From RGIG3077 sp964490175 (GTDB taxonomy: Bacteria; Bacillota; Clostridia; Oscillospirales; Ruminococcaceae): a stretch of DNA of 64,000 bases. The DNA is taken from NCBI GenBank assembly GCA_964490175.1, contig CAZBAI010000006.1, positions 1 to 64,000 on the forward strand, given 5' to 3'. The position numbers and the translations under genes are program-made. This document shows, in pieces, positions 59,220 to 64,000 of the stretch (the stretch's first letter is position 1; each line of letters opens with the position of its first letter). The notes under the pieces were generated by a model. It was not told the DNA's origin. It did not search any database and saw nothing but the letters and a program-made list of their open reading frames with translations.

Positions 59220-60047
59220 ATGTGTAAAATACTTTGCTCAACGGGTGCGCTGATCGGCAGACCGAACAACCGCAATTTCTATCTTCTCGATTCGCTTAAA
59301 GATAAGCTTAATTGCGACGGGTTTGAATTTATGATGTATGATTCTTGGTATGACAGAGTTGATGAGTTATCTGCCTTTTTGCATTCGCTTAATATTTCAA
59401 TTCCCGTTGTGCATTGCGAAAAGCATATCGGCGAAAAATTAAGCGCTCCCGGCAGCATTGCTTTAGCATTGCGGCTTTTTGAAATCAATTGCCGCCTTGC
59501 AAAGAATCTGGGCGCTTCAAAGCTTGTTTTGCACTTGTATGACGGATTGACTTCGGATAAATATTTTGAAAATAATCTTCGCAATTATTCAAACCTTATT
59601 TCAATAGCTCAAAGCTATTCGCTTGATTTGCTGACCGAGAATGTTGTTTGTAATTGTAAAGACCCTACTTTTCGCTGGAATCAGCTTACCGAGCAATACG
59701 GTGATGTGCATTTTACTTTTGATACAAAAATGGCGGCTTTTCATAATCAGCTTGAGCTTTTTTATAGTGAAAAGTTTTTGCCGTTTCATAAAAACAATCA
59801 CATAAGGCATTATCATATAAACGATTACGGCGGCGGATATATGGACTGGCAAAATTTAAAAACATTGCCAATCGGCAAGGGAAATATAGATTTTGATAAA
59901 TTCTTTAATTTTGTCGGCAAATCCGGATATCGAGATACATTCACTGTTGAAGCAACCGCATTTGACCGAAACGGCATTGTCGATGTTTCGATGCTCAATG
60001 CACAATTTGACCTTGTACGCAATATGGTGGGTAAGTATTTTGCATAA
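59220..60047 (+). CDS. Sugar phosphate isomerase/epimerase-like TIM barrel
   Basis: A 275-residue protein of the xylose isomerase-like/AP endonuclease 2 superfamily. Conserved acidic and His residues appear in order: GFEFMMYDSWY, VVHCEKHIGEKL, LVLHLYDGL, LLTENVVCN (Glu), VHFTFDTKMAAF (Asp), HYHINDYGGGY (His-x-Asp) and FTVEATAF (last Glu). These form the divalent-metal site at the barrel mouth. The substrate is not readable from sequence. It starts 15 bases after the lipoprotein stop, so it is likely on the same transcript. Confidence 0.82.
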   Translation: MCKILCSTGALIGRPNNRNFYLLDSLKDKLNCDGFEFMMYDSWYDRVDELSAFLHSLNISIPVVHCEKHIGEKLSAPGSIALALRLFEINCRLAKNLGASKLVLHLYDGLTSDKYFENNLRNYSNLISIAQSYSLDLLTENVVCNCKDPTFRWNQLTEQYGDVHFTFDTKMAAFHNQLELFYSEKFLPFHKNNHIRHYHINDYGGGYMDWQNLKTLPIGKGNIDFDKFFNFVGKSGYRDTFTVEATAFDRNGIVDVSMLNAQFDLVRNMVGKYFA

Positions 60048-60110
60048 ATCCTACTTCTTTTCAGTATAAATCTATTAAGGATTGTATTAAGAAAAGAGGG
60101 CATTGCATTT

Positions 60111-60380
60111 ATGCAAAAACAGGCACAAGCCGAAGCTTACAGGCGGCGTGCAAAAAGCCGATACAAAAATTTGTGTTCACAGCGTTCGTTTATTGATATT
60201 TTGCTTTGTGAGTCGCTTGTTTGTGTCTTGTTTGCCGCAGCTATACTTTATTTTAAACATACACAAAACGGTATATATAACGATATTCTGCTGTATGTTG
60301 AAAGCGTTAAGGCTTTTTCGCCGAAGGGCTTTTTTGCGTATATCGTACAATTTTTTAAAAAATGTTTTGCTTTGAGCTGA
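60111..60380 (+). CDS. Short single-pass membrane protein upstream of spoIVFB-like gene
   Basis: An 89-residue protein: a basic, Ala/Gln-rich cytoplasmic start (KQAQAEAYRRRAKSRYKN), one TM (DILLCESLVCVLFAAAILYF) and an outer segment of about 40 residues (YNDILLYVESVKAFSPKGFF). In Bacillus the gene before spoIVFB is spoIVFA, a single-pass protein with a LytM-like outer domain that restrains the protease. This product has the same order and topology but no LytM domain. A reduced SpoIVFA-like partner is an attractive guess only. AAAGAGG lies 13 bases before the ATG. It overlaps the next gene by 19 bases. Confidence 0.6.
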   Translation: MQKQAQAEAYRRRAKSRYKNLCSQRSFIDILLCESLVCVLFAAAILYFKHTQNGIYNDILLYVESVKAFSPKGFFAYIVQFFKKCFALS

Positions 60381-60922
60381 ATTGTACAAAAATTTCAATA
60401 AGCTTCGGATTTTTGTTTTTGATTTGCGCCGTTTCAATGCACAGCGGAATATGCTTTTTGATGGAAATCCTGCTTGCGCTGACCATTCACGAGCTTGGCC
60501 ATATAGCGGCAATAAAAATCCTTAAAGGTAAGCTTACACAGATAATATTTTCTGGTGTCGGTATCAATATTAAAGCCGAGTTTTGCGCTGATAACGATAA
60601 CATCGAAAGGCTTTTTGTCGCCTTGGCAGGTCCTTTTGCGAATCTAACGGCTTTTTTTGCGTTTTTTGCCATCGACAGAAATGTTTCAAGGCTTTGCATG
60701 GCATTCGCTCTATATAGTCTGATACCGATTGAGGGCTTTGACGGCAGAGATATTATCGGCGCTTTTTTTAAATTCGGCGACAAAGCCGAGCTTTTTGTTG
60801 TAATTTTGTATTTTTCAGGGCTGATTGCGCTTTTGTCGGCAATGAATATGCTTAATTTAATGGGTTTATCCGTTTTGCTGTATTTGATTTTGCTGACTTT
60901 GGCATCTGACGAAACGGCATAG
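60362..60922 (+). CDS. spoIVFB: Site-2 protease family, SpoIVFB-like
   Basis: A 186-residue intramembrane metalloprotease (M50B). TM segments flank the zinc motif LTIHELGHIAAIKIL (HExxH, about residue 47), and the second motif LIPIEGFDGRDI supplies the Asp ligand (NPDG type, with Ser where Asn is usual). The FSGVGINIKAEF strand after the first motif is typical of SpoIVFB, which cuts pro-sigma-K in the mother cell. It lacks the C-terminal CBS domain of Bacillus SpoIVFB, as many clostridial forms do. The start overlaps the short membrane protein gene. Other site-2 proteases cannot be excluded. Confidence 0.78.
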   Translation: MFCFELNCTKISISFGFLFLICAVSMHSGICFLMEILLALTIHELGHIAAIKILKGKLTQIIFSGVGINIKAEFCADNDNIERLFVALAGPFANLTAFFAFFAIDRNVSRLCMAFALYSLIPIEGFDGRDIIGAFFKFGDKAELFVVILYFSGLIALLSAMNMLNLMGLSVLLYLILLTLASDETA

Positions 60923-60923
60923 C

Positions 60924-60952
60924 TTGACTTATTTAATAAAAAATAGTATAAT
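60924..60952 (+). promoter_or_regulatory. Promoter of murI
   Basis: TTGACT (60924-60929), 17-base spacer, TATAAT (60947-60952), starting directly after the spoIVFB stop. Confidence 0.82.
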
Positions 60953-60986
60953 AAAACTGCTTTTACAGCAGATTGGAGGCGCTTTA

Positions 60987-61799
60987 ATGCCAAACCGCAA
61001 TTCACCCATCGGTGTTTTTGATTCCGGCATCGGAGGACTTACAGTTTTGAAAGAAATCCGAGAGCTAATGCCGAATGAAAACGTTGTATATTTCGGCGAC
61101 ACCGCAAGGGTGCCGTACGGCTCGAAATCTAAGGATACGGTATTGCGATATGTTGCGCAGATAATTCGCTTTTTAAAAACCAAAGATGTTAAAGCGATTG
61201 TTATCGCCTGCAATACCGCAAGCGCTTATGCGTTGTGCGAATCGGCAATTGACGAAGATATTCCCGTAATCGGCGTGATTGAAGCCGGCGTAAAAACCGC
61301 TTGCTGCGTTACAAAGAATAAACGTATAGGCATTATCGGCACTGACGGTGCGATTCAAAGCGGGGTTCACGCCGGTATGATAAACACAATCGACCCGCAA
61401 ATTTCCGTTTTCGGCAAGCCTTGCCCGTTGTTTGTGCCCTTTGCCGAAGAGGGTCTGTTCGATACCGAATTGACCGACGGCGTTGTTGAATATTATCTTT
61501 CTTATTTCAAGCCGCTTGATATTGATACTTTGATATTGGGCTGTACGCATTATCCGCTTTTGCTCGGTGCCATAAGGCGCTATCTCGGCAATCAAATAAG
61601 CTATGTCAATCCGGCATATGAAACCGCCCTTAGTCTTCAAAAATTGCTCATTTCCGACAATATGCTTTGCGATGCCGAAAACACCTCGCTTTGCGAATTG
61701 TATGTTAGCGACAGTGCCTCAAAAATGATTTCGCTTGCAAACATGATACTCGGCGGTGAAAACAATAAAATCACTGCATTAAATATAGAGAATTATTAA
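60987..61799 (+). CDS. murI: Glutamate racemase
   Basis: A 270-residue cofactor-free racemase making D-glutamate for peptidoglycan. PIGVFDSGIGGLTVLKE at the start, GDTARVPYGSKS, first catalytic Cys in IVIACNTASAYAL (about residue 73), IIGTDGAIQSG and the second Cys in LILGCTHYPLLLGAI (about residue 184). The start MPNRNSP has GGAGG eight bases upstream; the longer frame covers the promoter and is rejected. Confidence 0.97.
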   Translation: MPNRNSPIGVFDSGIGGLTVLKEIRELMPNENVVYFGDTARVPYGSKSKDTVLRYVAQIIRFLKTKDVKAIVIACNTASAYALCESAIDEDIPVIGVIEAGVKTACCVTKNKRIGIIGTDGAIQSGVHAGMINTIDPQISVFGKPCPLFVPFAEEGLFDTELTDGVVEYYLSYFKPLDIDTLILGCTHYPLLLGAIRRYLGNQISYVNPAYETALSLQKLLISDNMLCDAENTSLCELYVSDSASKMISLANMILGGENNKITALNIENY

Positions 61800-61823
61800 A
61801 GATAAGAAACAGGATTTAAATTT

Positions 61824-63665
61824 ATGTTGAGAGAAAAAATCGAATCAATTTTGCTCAAAGCCCAAAAACCTGCGAGATATATCGGCGGTGAGCCGGGTGC
61901 TGTGGTTAAGGACATAAATTCTACGGATGTAAGCTTTGCGTTTTGCTTTCCCGACAGTTATGATATCGGAATGTCGCATCTTGGAATGAAAATTTTGTAT
62001 TCGCTGATAAACAGCCGTGAAAACTATCGATGCGAGCGTGTTTTCGCACCTTGGCCCGATTTTGAAAAGCTTATGCTGGAAAACGACATACCGCTCTATT
62101 CGCTTGAAAATTTACAGCCTGTAAATGAATTTGACTTTATCGGTTTTACGCTGCAATATGAGCTGTCATATACCAATATTCTCAATATGTTGAAACTGGC
62201 TCGGATTCCGATTCTTGCAAAGGATAGGGGAGATGAGCTGAAAAATATTGTGTGCGCCGGCGGCCCGTGCGCCTGCAACCCCGAACCTCTTGCCGATTTT
62301 TTTGATTTTTTTATTTTGGGCGACGGTGAAGAGGTTGAGCTTGAATTTATGGATTTATATGCCGAGCATAAAAAGCTCGGTTCGACAAAGAGCGAATTTT
62401 TAAACGCCGTATCGCAGATTGAGGGAATTTATGTTCCCTCACTGTATGACGTGACATATAACAGCGATGGGACAATATCGGATATTGCTGCGAAGAATAA
62501 TGCCCCGATGCCGGTAAAAAAGCGCATTGTTACATCTCTGGATAATGCGTTTTATCCCGATAATTTTGTCGTACCCTTTACCGAAATCGTTCACGATAGG
62601 GTTTCGGTCGAGGTTCTTCGCGGCTGTATCAGAGGATGCAGATTTTGCCAAGCCGGATTTTTGTACAGACCTTTTCGTGAAAAAAGCGTGGAAAAAATCG
62701 TTTCACAGACAAAGACTCTCTGCGAAAATACGGGATATGACGAGGTTTCGCTTGTGTCGCTTTCAACAAGCGACCATTCGCAGATTGAAGATATGCTGAC
62801 CGGTCTGCTTGATTATACCGAATCCAAACAGATAAATTTGTCGCTTCCCTCACTTCGTGTCGATAATTTCAGCAAGGAACTGCTTGATAAAATTACAACC
62901 GTACGCAAGTCTACATTAACGTTTGCTCCCGAGGCGGGAACCCAACGTCTGCGTGATGTCATCAACAAAAATGTCACCGAGGAGGAATTGATGCGCACCT
63001 GCCGCACCGCATTTGAGGGCGGTTATTCTTCCGTTAAGCTCTATTTTATGATTGGCTTGCCGCACGAAACCGATGAGGATATTGTCGGCATAGCCGAGCT
63101 TGCACAGCGTGTTGTCGATTTGTATTATACCGTTGAAAACCGCAAAAAAGGTCAGCAGGTAAAAATCTCAATCAGTACGGCTACATTTGTGCCCAAGCCG
63201 TTTACTCCTTTTCAGTTTGAACCGCAGGCGACGAGAGAGGAAATTATGCATAAGCAGGAACTGCTTGTGTCTTCAATAAAATCGAAGAAAATTTCGTGCT
63301 CAAAGCACAAACCCGATACGAGCATTCTCGAAGCTTTGCTTGCAAGGGGTGACCGTAAAGTCGGCAAAGCGATATACGAAGCTTATAAACTCGGCTGCAA
63401 ATTCGACAGCTGGAGTGAGTTTTTTGATTTTGAAAAGTGGGAAAAGGCCTTTGAAATCGCCGATATCGATGTTGCGTTTTATACAAATCGCCGCAGGGAA
63501 TATTTGGAAAAAATGCCGTGGGATCACCTTGATTATTTTGTCGATAAGGTGTTCCTCGCAAAGGAAAACCTTAACGCATTGAATGCTGTAACAACGCCTA
63601 ATTGCCGTGAAAAATGCTCGGGCTGCGGCGTGACAAAATGCATCGGAGGTAAATGCTTTGAATAA
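61824..63665 (+). CDS. TIGR03960-type B12-binding-like/radical SAM protein
   Basis: A 613-residue protein. Residues about 20-190 form a B12-binding-like Rossmann region (FCFPDSYDIGMSHLGMKIL, FDFIGFTLQYELSYTNIL, GGPCACNPEPLADF, LGDGEEVELEF). The radical SAM domain has the cluster motif EVLRGCIRGCRFCQAGFLYRP (CxxxCxxC, about residue 270) and SLVSLSTSDHS. A Cys cluster ends the protein (CREKCSGCGVTKCIGGKC). Function is unproven; the family precedes the DUF2344 gene and often the RNase G and L21/L27 ribosomal genes, which points to RNA or ribosome modification (inference). Its stop overlaps the next gene's TTG start. Confidence 0.92.
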   Translation: MLREKIESILLKAQKPARYIGGEPGAVVKDINSTDVSFAFCFPDSYDIGMSHLGMKILYSLINSRENYRCERVFAPWPDFEKLMLENDIPLYSLENLQPVNEFDFIGFTLQYELSYTNILNMLKLARIPILAKDRGDELKNIVCAGGPCACNPEPLADFFDFFILGDGEEVELEFMDLYAEHKKLGSTKSEFLNAVSQIEGIYVPSLYDVTYNSDGTISDIAAKNNAPMPVKKRIVTSLDNAFYPDNFVVPFTEIVHDRVSVEVLRGCIRGCRFCQAGFLYRPFREKSVEKIVSQTKTLCENTGYDEVSLVSLSTSDHSQIEDMLTGLLDYTESKQINLSLPSLRVDNFSKELLDKITTVRKSTLTFAPEAGTQRLRDVINKNVTEEELMRTCRTAFEGGYSSVKLYFMIGLPHETDEDIVGIAELAQRVVDLYYTVENRKKGQQVKISISTATFVPKPFTPFQFEPQATREEIMHKQELLVSSIKSKKISCSKHKPDTSILEALLARGDRKVGKAIYEAYKLGCKFDSWSEFFDFEKWEKAFEIADIDVAFYTNRRREYLEKMPWDHLDYFVDKVFLAKENLNALNAVTTPNCREKCSGCGVTKCIGGKCFE

Positions 63666-64000
63666 AATCAGAGTTTGCTTTACAAAGGTCGGTCGTGTCA
63701 GCTATATGTCGCACTTGGATTTGAACAGGTTCATGCAGCGTGCATTGCGCCGAAGCAATCTTCCGATTAAATATACAGAAGGGTTTAATCCTCATGCTTA
63801 TCTGACGTTTTCTTTGCCGCTTTCGCTCGGTTTTGAAAGCAAGGTCGAAACGATGGATTTTAAGCTGACGCAGGATATTTCCCCGGAAATTGTAAAGGAC
63901 AGGCTTAACACGGTACTGCCCGAGGGCTTGAAAGTTTTAAGCGCCGCAGCGCCGATTCACGAAAGCACGGATATAGTCGCCTGCGAATATACGGTAAGAA
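63658..64000 (+). CDS. TIGR03936/DUF2344 protein (3'-truncated by window)
   Basis: Open to the end of the window; 114 residues are visible. It starts at TTG with GGAGG seven bases before it, overlapping the previous stop. The visible part NKIRVCFTKVGRVSYMSHLD, RFMQRALRRSNLPIKYTEGF, NPHAYLTFSLPLSLG is the typical N-terminus of the family that accompanies the TIGR03960 radical SAM proteins and is sometimes fused to them. The remainder lies outside the window. Confidence 0.9.
   Translation, partial: MNKIRVCFTKVGRVSYMSHLDLNRFMQRALRRSNLPIKYTEGFNPHAYLTFSLPLSLGFESKVETMDFKLTQDISPEIVKDRLNTVLPEGLKVLSAAAPIHESTDIVACEYTVR

Noticed and set aside
1..64000. Prophage, transposon or defence island
   Set aside because: No integrase, transposase, terminal repeats or phage structural genes seen; gene content is mainly housekeeping.

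Overview
The window looks like a chromosome segment of a low-to-moderate GC, spore-forming clostridium of the Ruminococcaceae/Oscillospiraceae type. The support is a Bacillota-style gene order (yicC-remA-gmk-rpoZ-priA-def-fmt-...-rsmB-rlmN-prpC-prkC-rsgA-spoVM), a tyrosine T-box, sporulation genes (a 29-codon spoVM and a spoIVFB-like protease gene), GGAGG-type ribosome binding sites with frequent TTG/GTG starts, and a giant secreted protein ending in a type I dockerin, a module typical of fibre- and starch-degrading ruminococci. This taxonomic reading is inference; no rRNA gene is present.

Layout. 1-2.7 kb: the end of a transketolase C-terminal subunit gene, then a MerR regulator divergent from a flavodoxin-like reductase and an aldo/keto reductase, with a typical 19-bp-spacer MerR promoter between them. 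2.7-6.5 kb: small proteins of unknown function and a MacA/MacB-like adaptor-permease pair that lacks its ATPase. 6.5-10.4 kb (minus strand): a Tyr T-box leading into an acetyltransferase gene and tyrS, then an esterase-like lipoprotein gene and a hypothetical gene. 10.5-15.6 kb: a pyrimidine operon pyrC-pyrF-pyrK-pyrD that runs by overlapping stops and starts into a histidine phosphatase gene and ruvX. 15.7-20.3 kb (minus): an S1-domain RNA-binding protein, an ApgM-like phosphomutase and a two-component system. 20.5-23 kb: an orphan solute-binding lipoprotein and a nuclease-like hypothetical protein. 23-27.4 kb (minus): a wall-related operon with two TIM-barrel GHL10-like proteins, one fused to an N-acetylmuramoyl-L-alanine amidase. 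27.5-28.8 kb: rpsF-ssb-rpsR. 28.9-30.9 kb: an ABC exporter whose ATPase carries a Pro/Gln/Tyr repeat tail. 31-36.3 kb: lon-engB-lysA-cysK. 36.4-49.6 kb: one long housekeeping run, yicC to spoVM. 49.7-58.3 kb: a TetR regulator followed by the 2619-residue dockerin protein. 58.4-64 kb: a 73-bp tandem repeat, a Ser/Asp-rich lipoprotein, a sugar isomerase-like protein, a short membrane protein plus SpoIVFB-like protease, murI, and the first two genes of the radical-SAM/DUF2344 set, the last cut by the window end.

Functional themes are translation and its quality control (tyrS, rpsF, rpsR, def, fmt, rsmB, rlmN, rsgA, engB), nucleotide supply (pyr genes, gmk), envelope growth and sporulation (prkC/prpC, amidase operon, murI, spoVM, spoIVFB) and the extracellular surface (dockerin protein, lipoproteins). 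The least explained parts are the giant dockerin protein with a possible pore-former-like central segment, the 73-bp duplicated promoter/leader element after it, the G8 tract before its neighbouring regulator, and the low-complexity tails on PrkC and on the ABC ATPase. All assignments come from reading the sequence and knowledge of the families; no database search was run.
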